Origin: Streptomyces acidiscabies
GTDB taxonomy: Bacteria; Actinomycetota; Actinomycetes; Streptomycetales; Streptomycetaceae
Reading direction: 5' to 3'
DNA length: 64,000 nt
NCBI RefSeq assembly: GCF_020010905.1
Contig: NZ_JAGJBY010000002.1
Location: 1,798,001-1,862,000, forward strand
A model generated the notes under the pieces. It made no database searches. It was not told the DNA's origin and worked only from the letters and a program-made list of their open reading frames with translations. This document shows, in pieces, positions 36,922 to 45,700 of the stretch (position 1 is its first letter; each line of letters begins with the position of its first letter). Position numbers and translations under genes: made by a program.

Positions 36922-38151
36922 ATGCGTACGCCGCTGCCGGCCGCGCTCCTCGCGGGCCTCACGCTCATGTCCCTGACCCCCACCGCCTCCGCCGCCGAAC
37001 TCCCCTACTCCGAGCAGTGCTCCTTCCCCAACGGCAAGTACCCCGGCCGCCCCTGGTCCCTCCAGCGCGTCATGCTTGACGAGCTGTGGTCCCAGTCCAA
37101 GGGCAAGGGCGTCAAGGTCGCCGTCATCGACACCGGCGTGGACACGAAGAACCCGCAGCTCAAGGGGGCCGTGGACGCGAAGGACGGCCGTACGTTCAAG
37201 CCCGCCGTGAAGGGCGACGACGGCAAACCCCTCGACTGGGGCGCCGCCAACGGCACCACCGACACCGTCGGCCACGGCACGAAGGTCGCCGGCATCATCG
37301 CGGCGCGGCCCGTCGAGGGCACCGGGTTCGTCGGCCTCGCCCCCGAGGCGACGATCATCCCGATCAAGCAGAACGACGCGGAGGGACACGGGACGCCGGA
37401 CACGCTGGCCGACGCGATCGACTACGCCGTTCGTGCCGGGGCCGGTGTCATCAACATCTCCCAGGACACGACCGGCGCGAAGAAGCCGTCGGACCGTCTC
37501 CAGCGCGCGGTCGAGGACGCTCTGGCCGCGCGCGTCGTGGTCGTAGCCTCCGCAGGCAACGACGGCACCGGCGGCAACGTCAAGAAGACGTACCCCGCCT
37601 CCTACGACGGCGTCCTCGCCGTAGCCGCCTCCGACCGCAACAACGAACGCGCCGCCTTCTCCCAGTCCGGAGACTTCGTGGGCGTCGCCGCCCCCGGCGT
37701 CGACATGATCTCCACGGTCCCGGCGGGCGGCCACTGCTCCGACAACGGCACCAGCTTCTCGGCGCCGTACGTCGCGGGCGTCGCCGCGCTCGTCAAGGCC
37801 AAGCACCCCAAGTGGACGGCCCGCCAGGTCGTCGCCCAGATCGAGCAGACGGCCGAGCGCACCATCGCCGGCCACGACCGCCTCGTCGGCTGGGGCGTCG
37901 TCGACCCGGTCCGCGCGCTCACCGAGGACGACCGCCCCATCGAGTCCCCCAACCCCGACCAGGGGCTCGCGCAGGCCGAGGCGCCGACCCCGGCGAAGTT
38001 CCACCTCGGCGAGACCCCGCCCGAGCGCAACGCCCGCCTCGCGACGTACGTCGCCGTGGGGGCGGCGGTGCTCGTCGCCGGGATCAGCGGGGGAGCGGTG
38101 GCGCTGCGGGACGCGCGCCGACGGCGGGAGCGGGTGCGGGGGACGGCGTGA
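36922..38151 (+). CDS. mycP: Mycosin, subtilisin-like ESX protease MycP
   Basis: A 409-residue membrane-anchored serine protease required for ESX function. A signal peptide (LPAALLAGLTLMSLTPTASAA) is followed by the catalytic triad in VAVIDTGVD (Asp), VGHGTKVAGIIAA (His) and NGTSFSAPYVAGVAALV (Ser). A C-terminal membrane helix (YVAVGAAVLVAGISGGAVAL) and a basic tail anchor it. All catalytic residues are intact. The start may be ATG 36922 or the GTG at 36913 that overlaps the eccB stop; both are in frame. Confidence 0.94.
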   Translation: MRTPLPAALLAGLTLMSLTPTASAAELPYSEQCSFPNGKYPGRPWSLQRVMLDELWSQSKGKGVKVAVIDTGVDTKNPQLKGAVDAKDGRTFKPAVKGDDGKPLDWGAANGTTDTVGHGTKVAGIIAARPVEGTGFVGLAPEATIIPIKQNDAEGHGTPDTLADAIDYAVRAGAGVINISQDTTGAKKPSDRLQRAVEDALAARVVVVASAGNDGTGGNVKKTYPASYDGVLAVAASDRNNERAAFSQSGDFVGVAAPGVDMISTVPAGGHCSDNGTSFSAPYVAGVAALVKAKHPKWTARQVVAQIEQTAERTIAGHDRLVGWGVVDPVRALTEDDRPIESPNPDQGLAQAEAPTPAKFHLGETPPERNARLATYVAVGAAVLVAGISGGAVALRDARRRRERVRGTA

Positions 38152-38220
38152 GGGGCCCGGTCATGGAGTGGTCAAGCGCCGCCCAGAGCGTCCCCAAACC
38201 GCCGTATGAGCAAGGTATGT

Positions 38221-38236
38221 GTTCGCCTCCGCGAAC
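38221..38236. promoter_or_regulatory. Small inverted repeat and possible -10 before the ESX insert
   Basis: GTTCGC and GCGAAC form a 6-bp inverted repeat around CTCC (38221-38236). TACTGT at 38272-38277 is a possible -10, 38 bases before the next start. I see no convincing -35. The 163-bp gap suggests the following five genes have their own promoter rather than depending on eccB-mycP. Confidence 0.35.
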
Positions 38237-38314
38237 CTGACATGTCCGTATTCGCCCCCTTCAGTGCTGGCTACTGTGAGTGCGCCGTAACAGCCGCACA
38301 CACAGAAGGAGACG

Positions 38315-38737
38315 GTGGTGGGGACAGCGAACACGTCACGTCTTCTGGACTACCTGGACGCCCCGGAAGCTTTTAGACCCGAGCCCTCGGCGCCTCGCCG
38401 CTCGTGCTTCCAGGACTACGACCTCCCCCTCCCGCCGTACCACACCACCGTATTTGTCCCCGCGCATCCTCGGTACGTCGATGAGGTGCCCTACATCGTC
38501 TACGAACTGTTCGGCCGCCCGGACGGCGACGGTGCGACGGCCCTGGCGTTCACGACCCCGCGGAAACTGGCCGCCGCGCTCGGCGAGGCCCAGCCCTGGG
38601 TCGCCACGTCCCTCGGGGTCCTCGCCACCGGGATGCGGGAACACGGCGTGACGGTCCGGCTGGACCCGACGGTCGCGCCCGGCGTCGGCAACTGGACCCC
38701 GGCCGACCTCGCGGCGTACGCGCGGGCGGTGCGCTGA
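38315..38737 (+). CDS. SAV_915/SseB-like small protein
   Basis: A 140-residue cytoplasmic protein. The core pattern (TTVFVPAHPRYVDEVPYIVYELFGRPDG, ALAFTTPRKLAAALGEAQPWV, ATGMREHGVTVRLDPTVAPG) resembles the SAV_915/SseB N-terminal-like alpha/beta fold found in many Streptomyces genes. The start is one of two consecutive GTG codons (38315 or 38318), with AAGGAGA upstream. It overlaps the next gene at TGATG. Because it heads the coupled cluster, it may be a chaperone or adaptor for the secreted protein two genes on; this is inference. Confidence 0.75.
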   Translation: MVGTANTSRLLDYLDAPEAFRPEPSAPRRSCFQDYDLPLPPYHTTVFVPAHPRYVDEVPYIVYELFGRPDGDGATALAFTTPRKLAAALGEAQPWVATSLGVLATGMREHGVTVRLDPTVAPGVGNWTPADLAAYARAVR

Positions 38738-39033
38738 TGGACTTCAACGTCGTCCTCGGCGACCTCACCTCCATGGCCTCCACCCTCCACACCGAGGCCA
38801 CCAACTACCGCGCCCTGCACGGCCAGGTCACCCCCGCCGTCGTCAGCGGCGGCGACCCTGCCCTCGACCACGCCGTCTCCGAGGCCGCCCACCTCATCTC
38901 CGGGCTCCACACCCTCTTCGCCGACCGCATGGACGACCACGGCGACAAGGTCGCGTACGCCCGCGACTCCTTCCACCGCCACGACATCGACGTACACGGC
39001 CTCTTCGAGGACCTCATGAAGGGCGAGGGCTGA
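38737..39033 (+). CDS. Small helical ESX-like protein (DUF6317-like)
   Basis: A 98-residue, all-helical protein (FNVVLGDLTSMASTLHTEATNYRALHGQV, then LDHAVSEAAHLISGLHTLFADRMDDHGDKV). The length and two-helix pattern are those of WXG100-like proteins, although the turn lacks a WXG motif; it matches what I recall of DUF6317. Both ends overlap its neighbours (TGATG at 38735-38739 and at 39031-39035), so it is made in step with the large protein downstream. LXG-type effectors use small helical partners encoded just upstream, and this gene is in that position. Confidence 0.78.
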   Translation: MDFNVVLGDLTSMASTLHTEATNYRALHGQVTPAVVSGGDPALDHAVSEAAHLISGLHTLFADRMDDHGDKVAYARDSFHRHDIDVHGLFEDLMKGEG

Positions 39034-40328
39034 TGTCCGACAGCTGGATCGGCGGCGACATCGGCGGCCTGCGGGCGATGGGCACGTCGTACAAATCGGC
39101 GAAGCCGTCCCTGGAAGCGGCGATCACACCGGTGACGGACCAGGTGGAAGCCCTGGTCAAGGACACGGGCTGGAAGGGCGAGGCGGCGGAGAAATTCCGC
39201 GCGAGCTGGAGCGAGGACGCCCTCACAGCAGGTGCCTTGGGCGGCCTCGTCGAAGCGGTCGGAGGCATCCTGGAAACCCTCGCCGACCAGCTCTCGTCCT
39301 GCGAAACGGCCCTCCAGAACGCGCAGCACACGGCAACGAAACAGGGCGTGGCAACAGACCCCAAGGGCGTCCCCGTGCAGATGGCGACGTCCAACCCGCC
39401 ATCCGCCGCCGACCAGAAAACCCTCTCGGCGCTGTCGGAGTACAACACGGCGCGAGCGGAGATCGAACACACGGCGCAGCACGCCCGCCTGGTGGCGACG
39501 GACCAGCTCACGGCGCTCTGCGCCGAGGTCATGAAACCGGTGAGCGCCGCCGACAAGCTCACCATCGCCGATTCCCTGCGCGGCCTGTACGCCTACGACG
39601 CGGAGGACGCCCGAGCCAAGGGCCGCGACGCCGCCAAGGAGATCGACCAGGCCAAGGCGGACGCCCAGGCGGCGAAGAAAGACCTCCGCGCGGAACGCAA
39701 GGCGTTCCAGAAGGCGGGCCGCGCCCTCCCGGCGGACTTCCCCGCGAAGTCCGCCTACAGCGACGCGGTCATGAAGGTCGACTCCTTGGAAGAAGCCCTG
39801 GTCCGAGCCGACCACGGCAGCACAGCCCTCCCCTACGACCGAGTCCTCAACCTCAAACTCGGCGACGCGGCCGACGCCCTCCGTATCGGCCGGGGGGTTG
39901 CCGAACTCCCCGAGTTCCTGCGGGAGGTACCGGTCCTGGACGTCGCGGCGGCAGCGGCGGTGGGGGCGCTGGAGGCGAAGGACGACCATGACGAGGGGTG
40001 GTCGTGGGAGCACTCGGCTGTCGTGGACGGGGGTGTGGCGCTCGGGGGACTGGCCGCCGGGGTGGCGGCAGTGGCTGCGGCACCGGCGGAGGGCGCGATC
40101 GCGGTGGCGGCGATCGGAGTCGGTGCCACGGTCATCGTGACCAACACCCTGGACCACGCCTTTCACGAGCACTGGAGCGAAGACATCCACGACCACGGCG
40201 TCGTCGGCGGCGCTCTGGTCGGAACAGGGCATGTCCTGGAAAAGACGGGTGATGACGTCCTGAGGTACGGGGACGACGCCCTGAGCGCGGGAAAGAGCGT
40301 GTGGCATGGCATCACGAGCATCTTTTAA
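39033..40328 (+). CDS. Putative type VII secreted effector with WXG head and Gly-rich hydrophobic tail
   Basis: A 431-residue protein. Residues 1-165 are helical and include a WXG turn (GWKGEAAEKF, Trp47). YDAED at 188-192 fits the YxxxD/E secretion motif. Residues 193-262 are charged coiled-coil. From about 300 the character changes: VLDVAAAAAVGALEA (302-315) and a long Gly/Ala segment (333-371) with GxxxG spacing, followed by a polar His-rich tail (HAFHEHWSEDIHDHG). No signal peptide is present, as expected for an ESX substrate. The tail resembles membrane-active Gly-zipper toxin domains such as S. aureus TspA. It overlaps the next membrane-protein gene by 23 bases. It could instead be a structural ESX substrate. 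Confidence 0.72.
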   Translation: MSDSWIGGDIGGLRAMGTSYKSAKPSLEAAITPVTDQVEALVKDTGWKGEAAEKFRASWSEDALTAGALGGLVEAVGGILETLADQLSSCETALQNAQHTATKQGVATDPKGVPVQMATSNPPSAADQKTLSALSEYNTARAEIEHTAQHARLVATDQLTALCAEVMKPVSAADKLTIADSLRGLYAYDAEDARAKGRDAAKEIDQAKADAQAAKKDLRAERKAFQKAGRALPADFPAKSAYSDAVMKVDSLEEALVRADHGSTALPYDRVLNLKLGDAADALRIGRGVAELPEFLREVPVLDVAAAAAVGALEAKDDHDEGWSWEHSAVVDGGVALGGLAAGVAAVAAAPAEGAIAVAAIGVGATVIVTNTLDHAFHEHWSEDIHDHGVVGGALVGTGHVLEKTGDDVLRYGDDALSAGKSVWHGITSIF

Positions 40329-40836
40329 GGTCCGCTCGGGCATCCCGGCTCTGCCGAAACTGGGCACCTCCTGGTACGAGCGCGGCACGCGGTACTGGCT
40401 GTCCCGCACGCGTACGACCCTCGGCCAGCTTCTCACCGCAGCGATGCTCGTCTTCTTCTGCTTCGGCACCTACTGGGGATTCGTGAGGGGACTGCCGTCG
40501 ACCGCACGCCTGGTACTCGACATCGTCCAGGTGCTCGCCTCCCTCGCCACCCTGGTCTGGGGCTGGATCACCCAACGCCGAGCCCACCGCGAGGCACTCC
40601 TCGACCCACCCACCCCGGAAGAGACCTGGACCGCCAAACGCGCCCACAACCGCCGCGCCCCTCGCATCGCCCTGTCGAGCCGCGGCCTCGTGCTCCTGGC
40701 CGTACCCCTCCTGCCGGCCGTCGCCGCGTACTACGTCGGCTGGATCACCGCCTGGCTCACGGTCCGCGAGTACCCCAGCGAGGTCGGCGCAAGGCGCTGG
40801 GTGGAGGAACAGCGAGCGGCCGAACTCAAGGTCTGA
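40306..40836 (+). CDS. Three-helix membrane protein, candidate immunity protein A
   Basis: A 176-residue integral membrane protein with hydrophobic helices near residues 44-62, 68-88 and 125-152. Conserved with the next gene are LGTSWYERGTRYWLSR, PPTPEETWTAKRA and WITAWLTVREYPSEVGARRWVEEQ. It begins 23 bases inside the end of the putative effector gene, so it is translationally coupled to it. Membrane immunity proteins of TspA type are polytopic and often duplicated, which fits, but no direct homology is claimed. Confidence 0.72.
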   Translation: MASRASFKVRSGIPALPKLGTSWYERGTRYWLSRTRTTLGQLLTAAMLVFFCFGTYWGFVRGLPSTARLVLDIVQVLASLATLVWGWITQRRAHREALLDPPTPEETWTAKRAHNRRAPRIALSSRGLVLLAVPLLPAVAAYYVGWITAWLTVREYPSEVGARRWVEEQRAAELKV

Positions 40837-40845
40837 GAAACCCCC

Positions 40846-41364
40846 ATGACACCACCCTCCATCCCCGGCCTAGGTACCACTTGGTACGACCGGGGCCCCT
40901 CCTACTGGCTCCGCCGCCTCGGCACAGCCGTCCTCTTCCTCACCGTCCTGGCCCTCCTCTGCCTCGCCGCCCTCAGCCTCTACCGAGGCTTCCGTACCCT
41001 CCTCCCTCCACCCGCCCGCGAACCGTGGGACTGGGCGCAGCTGCCGCTCGCCGTCCTGGCGGCCGTGCAGGGCTGGCGCGTACAACGCCGCGCCATCGCC
41101 AGGGACCTAGCGAACCCACCGACCCCGGCGGAGTCCCGCGCCCGGAAACGCGCGGAGACGACCCGCGCCACGGGCCTCGCCCTCCTGGGCCGCGTCGTCG
41201 CCGTCCTCGCGGCCCCCGTCATGCCGGCCCTCGCGGCGCTGGCCGTCGGCTGGACCACCGCGATGCTCACCGTCCGCGAATACCCCAGCGAGATCGGCGC
41301 CCGCCGCTGGATGGAAGAGCACCGGCCTCCCGAAGCCGTCCGCCACATCTCGACAACTTCGTAA
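40846..41364 (+). CDS. Three-helix membrane protein, paralogue of the preceding gene
   Basis: A 172-residue integral membrane protein, clearly a tandem duplicate of the previous gene: LGTTWYDRGPSYWLRR, PPTPAESRARKRAETTRA and WTTAMLTVREYPSEIGARRWMEE align without gaps, while the membrane helices have diverged. It starts 9 bases after its paralogue, without a strong ribosome site, so it is probably read by reinitiation. It closes the five-gene insert. The esx pair follows from its own promoter. Confidence 0.72.
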   Translation: MTPPSIPGLGTTWYDRGPSYWLRRLGTAVLFLTVLALLCLAALSLYRGFRTLLPPPAREPWDWAQLPLAVLAAVQGWRVQRRAIARDLANPPTPAESRARKRAETTRATGLALLGRVVAVLAAPVMPALAALAVGWTTAMLTVREYPSEIGARRWMEEHRPPEAVRHISTTS

Positions 41365-41385
41365 CTGAGGCAACACGAAGTTCGG

Positions 41386-41414
41386 TTGGCCGGGAAAACC
41401 GCAAAGACTACAGT
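41386..41414 (+). promoter_or_regulatory. Promoter of the esx pair
   Basis: TTGGCC (-35, 41386-41391) and TACAGT (-10, 41409-41414) are 17 bp apart, close to the vegetative sigma consensus of Streptomyces. Predicted transcription starts near 41421, leaving about 150 bases of leader before the first esx ATG. This is the clearest promoter in the ESX locus. Confidence 0.6.
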
Positions 41415-41572
41415 GGGCGTCGAGTGTGCCGCACAGGCCACACGCCGTTCGGCGCCCGGTGCGACCGCGAACGGGGAACGGGGAGGGAAGGCCACCATGC
41501 CTGCCGAGAGGTCGCCGTGCGCCCCCGTCATACACCAGGCCCTCAGGGCAGTTCACGAAGGGAAATCCGCCA

Positions 41573-41911
41573 ATGGTGGCTGGGCAGAAGCTCAATGACC
41601 AGCAAGTCATCGCGCTCGAGAAGGAAATGGTCGACCGGTACGAGTCGATCCGCGGCCAGCTGAGCCGTCTCCAGGGCACCCTGGACACCATGGAGGCCAA
41701 CTGGCGCGGCATCGGCGCCAACGCCTTCAACAAGAAGCAGATCGAGATCAACGAGGGCGTCAAGAACATCGGCGGCCTGCTCACCTGGTTCCTGGAGAAC
41801 ATCAACGAGACGCGCAAGCTCTCCACCAAGACCGACGACGCGGTGCACGCCTCCGTGCAGAGCATCGACGTCCAGTACGGCGCGTCGAAGTCCGCCCTCA
41901 GCAGCTACTGA
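41573..41911 (+). CDS. esxB: WXG100-family ESX protein, first of pair
   Basis: A 112-residue helical hairpin protein with the WXG turn in NWRGIGANAFNKK. It begins with a short extra N-terminal stretch (VAGQKLNDQQ) and ends SALSSY without a YxxxD/E motif. ESX proteins of this type form secreted antiparallel heterodimers with the adjacent gene's product. The operon is called esxBA in Streptomyces, so by order this is EsxB; by motif the second protein is the one carrying the secretion signal, so the A/B naming should be treated with care. AAGGGA precedes the ATG. Confidence 0.88.
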   Translation: MVAGQKLNDQQVIALEKEMVDRYESIRGQLSRLQGTLDTMEANWRGIGANAFNKKQIEINEGVKNIGGLLTWFLENINETRKLSTKTDDAVHASVQSIDVQYGASKSALSSY

Positions 41912-41946
41912 GCAGACCCCCTCCGAAAGAGAGATGAGGAACCGGC

Positions 41947-42246
41947 ATGGTTAACGTCCACGACGGCGAGATGGCGGTCAAGTACGGCGGCCTCGACGCG
42001 ATCACCACCGAGCTGGGCGCCCAGGCGGCCAAGCTGGAGGAGGACCTCACCGCCCTCAAGTCGGCCGTCATGCGCGCAGCCGCCGGCTGGGAGGGCGAGG
42101 CCGCGAACGCCTTCGGCCAGAAGATGAAGGAGTGGGACACCAACGCGGCGAACATCCACGCCGCCCTGGTGAGCATCGGCCACAAGGTCTCGGACGCGAG
42201 CGGCGACTACCGCGGCAGCGACCTGAAGGCAGCGAGCTACTTCTAA
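41947..42246 (+). CDS. esxA: WXG100-family ESX protein, second of pair
   Basis: A 99-residue WXG100 protein: ITTELGAQAAKLEEDLTALKSAVMRAAAGWEGEAANAFGQKMKEW has the turn WEG at the expected middle position. The C-terminus contains YRGSD, an exact YxxxD secretion motif. It follows the first esx gene by 35 bp with GAGGAA as ribosome site, so the two are co-expressed in equal amounts, as needed for a 1:1 dimer. Exported through EccC. Confidence 0.9.
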   Translation: MVNVHDGEMAVKYGGLDAITTELGAQAAKLEEDLTALKSAVMRAAAGWEGEAANAFGQKMKEWDTNAANIHAALVSIGHKVSDASGDYRGSDLKAASYF

Positions 42247-42369
42247 GCAGCGCCCCGGTCAGCACCGGCACACAAGGGTGGGCACACACGGGAGGTGCCC
42301 ACCCTTGGTGCGTCCGGCGCCCGAACGAGCCCCCCGCCCGCCCACCGCCCCCTCACCCCGGAGCCCGCC

Positions 42370-42708
42370 ATGCCCGCACCCCGCCCGTCCGCAGCAGCCC
42401 TGGCGGCCACCGCCCTCCTGCTCACCGCCTGCTCCGCCTCGGTCGAAGTCGGGAACAAGTCGAAGATGTCCTCGGGAAAACTCGCCGACGTGGTCGCGAA
42501 GCGCCTCGCCGAGACGACGGGCCAACCGAAGCCGCACATCACCTGCCCCGAGGACCTCAAGGCAAAGGTCGGCACCACCACCCGCTGCACGCTCACCGCC
42601 TCCGACGGCAGCACCCTGGGCGTATCGGTGAAGGTCACCTCGGTGGACGGCGACCGGATCAACTTCGACATCAAGGCCGACGACAAAGCGACCCCGGCGC
42701 CGAACTGA
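42370..42708 (+). CDS. DUF4333-like lipoprotein
   Basis: A 112-residue exported lipoprotein. The signal peptide SAAALAATALLLTACS has a perfect lipobox (LTAC). The mature part has paired cysteines (ITCPEDLKAKVGTTTRCTLTASDG) and the DUF4333 pattern of a small beta domain (VKVTSVDGDRINFDIKAD). The ATG at 42370 gives a normal signal length; an upstream GTG would add 25 Pro-rich residues. It converges on eccC. DUF4333 lipoproteins are common in actinobacteria and have no settled role. Confidence 0.82.
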   Translation: MPAPRPSAAALAATALLLTACSASVEVGNKSKMSSGKLADVVAKRLAETTGQPKPHITCPEDLKAKVGTTTRCTLTASDGSTLGVSVKVTSVDGDRINFDIKADDKATPAPN

Positions 42709-42735
42709 GTCCGACACCGGGGCCGCCCTCCAGCC

Positions 42736-45700
42736 TCAGTAAGCCCCCTCCGGCAACCACCCCACCTGCGCCAACGGCTTCCCCCGCCGCCGCGACACGA
42801 ACACGCCCCGCCCCGCCGGCATCGGCCGAGGCCGCACCCCCGCGAGCAGGTCACCCTCCGTGGGATCGCCCGCCAGCACCATCCCCTGCGCCCCGAGTTC
42901 CTTCATCCGCTGCATGAACGGCTCATAGGCGGCGCGCCCGGCGCCTGCCGTGGACCGCGCGATGATGAACCGCACCCCCACGTCCCGGGCGAACGGCAGC
43001 AGCTCCGTCAACCCGGCGAGCGGATTGCCGCTGGACGTCGACACGAGGTCGTAGTCGTCGATGACGACGTACACCGTCGGCCCCCGCCACCAACTGCGGT
43101 CCCGCAGCTGCTGAGCCGTCACGTCCGCGGTCGGCGTCCGCCGGGTCATCAGGTCGGCGAGCGCGGCCATGTGATGGTCCATGTTGTTGGACATCGGGAT
43201 GTACTCGGCGAGGTGCGAGGCGGGCGTGACGTCCAGCAGGGAGCGCCGGTTGTCGACGACGAACAGCTTGCACTCGTCCCCGGCGTACCGCTGGGTGATC
43301 TGCTTGATGAGCAGCCGCAGCAGATTGGACTTCCCGGACTCGCTCTCCCCGAAGACGAGGAAGAAGGGGTCCTGCTCGAAGTCGACGAACACCGGCTCCA
43401 GATTGTCCTCGTCGAGCGCGAAGGCGACCCCGCGCTGCGGGAACCGGTCCCCGCCGGGCAGCTCCTTCGCGGGGAACTCACGCGGCAGCAGCCGTACTTC
43501 GGGCGCCGGCGAGGCCGCCCAGTGCCGGGTGACCTCCGTGGCCAGCGCCTGCGTCGCGTCGGACAGCTCCGTACCGGAGGTGAGCCCGTCGATACGCGGC
43601 ACCGCCCCCATGAAGTGCAGCTTGCCCGGCGTCTGCCCCCGCCCCGGCACCCCGGTGGGCACGTTCACGGCGACCTTCCGGTCCAGCTCGGAGTCCATCG
43701 TGTCGCCGAGCCGCAGCTCCAGCCGGTTCATGAGGTGGTCCTTCAGCGACGACCGCACCTCCATGGACCGCGACGCCGTGAGGATCACATGGATGCCGTA
43801 CCCGAGGCCACGCGCCGCCATGTCCAGCACGACGGGATCGAGCGCCTCGTACTCCGTACGGAAGCTCCCCCACCCGTCGATGACGAGGAACACGTCCCCC
43901 CACGGCTGGTCGGCGACGGAGATGTCCCCGCGCGCACGCCGCGTACGGAAGTCCGCGATGGACGGGATCCCGGCGGAGCGGAAGTACTCCTCGCGCCGCG
44001 TCAGCACGCCGTACACCTCGGCGACCGTACGCCGCACCCGCTCGGGATCGAGCCGGGAGGCGACCCCGCCGACGTGCGGCAGGCCTTCCACGGCCGACAT
44101 GCCGCCCCCGCCGAAGTCGAGGCCGTAGAACTGCACCTCGTGCGGCGTGTGGGTGAGCGCGAACGAGGAGATGATCGCGCGCAGCAGCGTCGACTTCCCG
44201 GACTGCGGCCCGCCGACGATCTGCATGTGCCCGGCCGCCCCGGAGAAGTCCAGCCACAGCGGATCCCGCCGCTGCTCGAAGGGTTTGTCGACGATCCCGA
44301 CGGGTACGACGAGCCGCCCGGCCCCCTCGTACCCCGGCTGGGTCAGCCCCCGGCCCTGCACGGCCGTGAGCCCCGGCAGCAGCGAGTCCAGCGACGGCGG
44401 ACTGTCCAGCGGCGGCAGCCACACTTGGTGCGCGGCCGGCCCCTGCGCTTCGAGCCGCCGCACGATCACGTCGAGCACGGTGTCGGCGAGCGCGTCGTCC
44501 ACCTCGGGCTCGGCCGCCGCCCGCCGCTGCGCCACCTGCACATAGCTGACCGGCACCTCGGCGGCGGTGAACAGCACGGGCCGCCGGTCCACGAGCAGCG
44601 GCCCGCCGCCGGCGTCCGCCCGCTGCGGCCCGGACCGGTACACCCCGGAGACGTACGCCGCCTTGAAGCGCAGCATTTCGTCCGTACCGAACTTCAGGAA
44701 CCCGGAGCCGGGCACGTTCGGCAGCTCGTACGCGTCGGGCACCCCGAGCGCGGCCCGCGACTCGGCGGCGGAGAACGTCCGCAGCCCGATCCGGTACGAC
44801 AGATACGTGTCCAGCCCGCGCAGCCGCCCTTCCTCCAGGCGCTGCGAGGCCAGCAGCAGATGCACGCCGAGCGAGCGGCCGATGCGCCCGATCTGCACGA
44901 ACATCTCGATGAAGTCCGGCTTCGCGGAGAGCAGTTCGCTGAACTCGTCGATCACCAGCACGAGCGTCGGGATCGGCTGGAGCGCGGCGCCGGCCGCCCG
45001 CGCCTTCTCGTAGTCGTGGATGTTGGCGTAGTTGCCCGCGTCGCGCAGCATCTCCTGCCGGCGGTTCAGCTCACCGCTGATGGAGTCCCGCATCCGGTCG
45101 ACGAGCGTGAGGTCGTCCGCGAGGTTGGTGATGACGGCCGCGACGTGCGGCATCTGCGCCATCCCGGCGAACGTCGCACCGCCCTTGAAGTCGGCGAGGA
45201 CGAAGTTCAGGGTCTCCGAGGAGTGCGTGACGGCGAGCCCGAGGACGAGTGTCCGCAGCAGCTCCGACTTCCCGGACCCGGTGGCGCCGACGCAAAGACC
45301 GTGCGGGCCCATGCCCTCCTGCGCGGCCTCCTTGAGGTCCAGCATGACCGGCCGCCCGTCCTCACCGACCCCGATCGGCACCCGCAGCCGCTCGGCGAGC
45401 GAGCGCGCACGCCAGGTCCGCTTGGTGTCGACGGACGCCGCGTCACCCAGGTTCAGCAGGTCGGTGAACTCCAGGTTCGCGAGCAGCGGCTCGTCGTCGT
45501 CCCCGCCGGACGCCATCCGCAGCGGCGCGAGCTGCCGGGCGAGCGCCTCGGCCGACTCGTACGACAGCGCGTCGGGCGTCCCCTCGTACACCAGCCCGCC
45601 GGGCCCGGACTCCAGCCGCAGCGAGCCTGGCCGTACGACGATGTCGAGCTCACCGCCGGTCCCGGTCAGCTCCCCGGCGACGACCTCGACGACCGTCACG

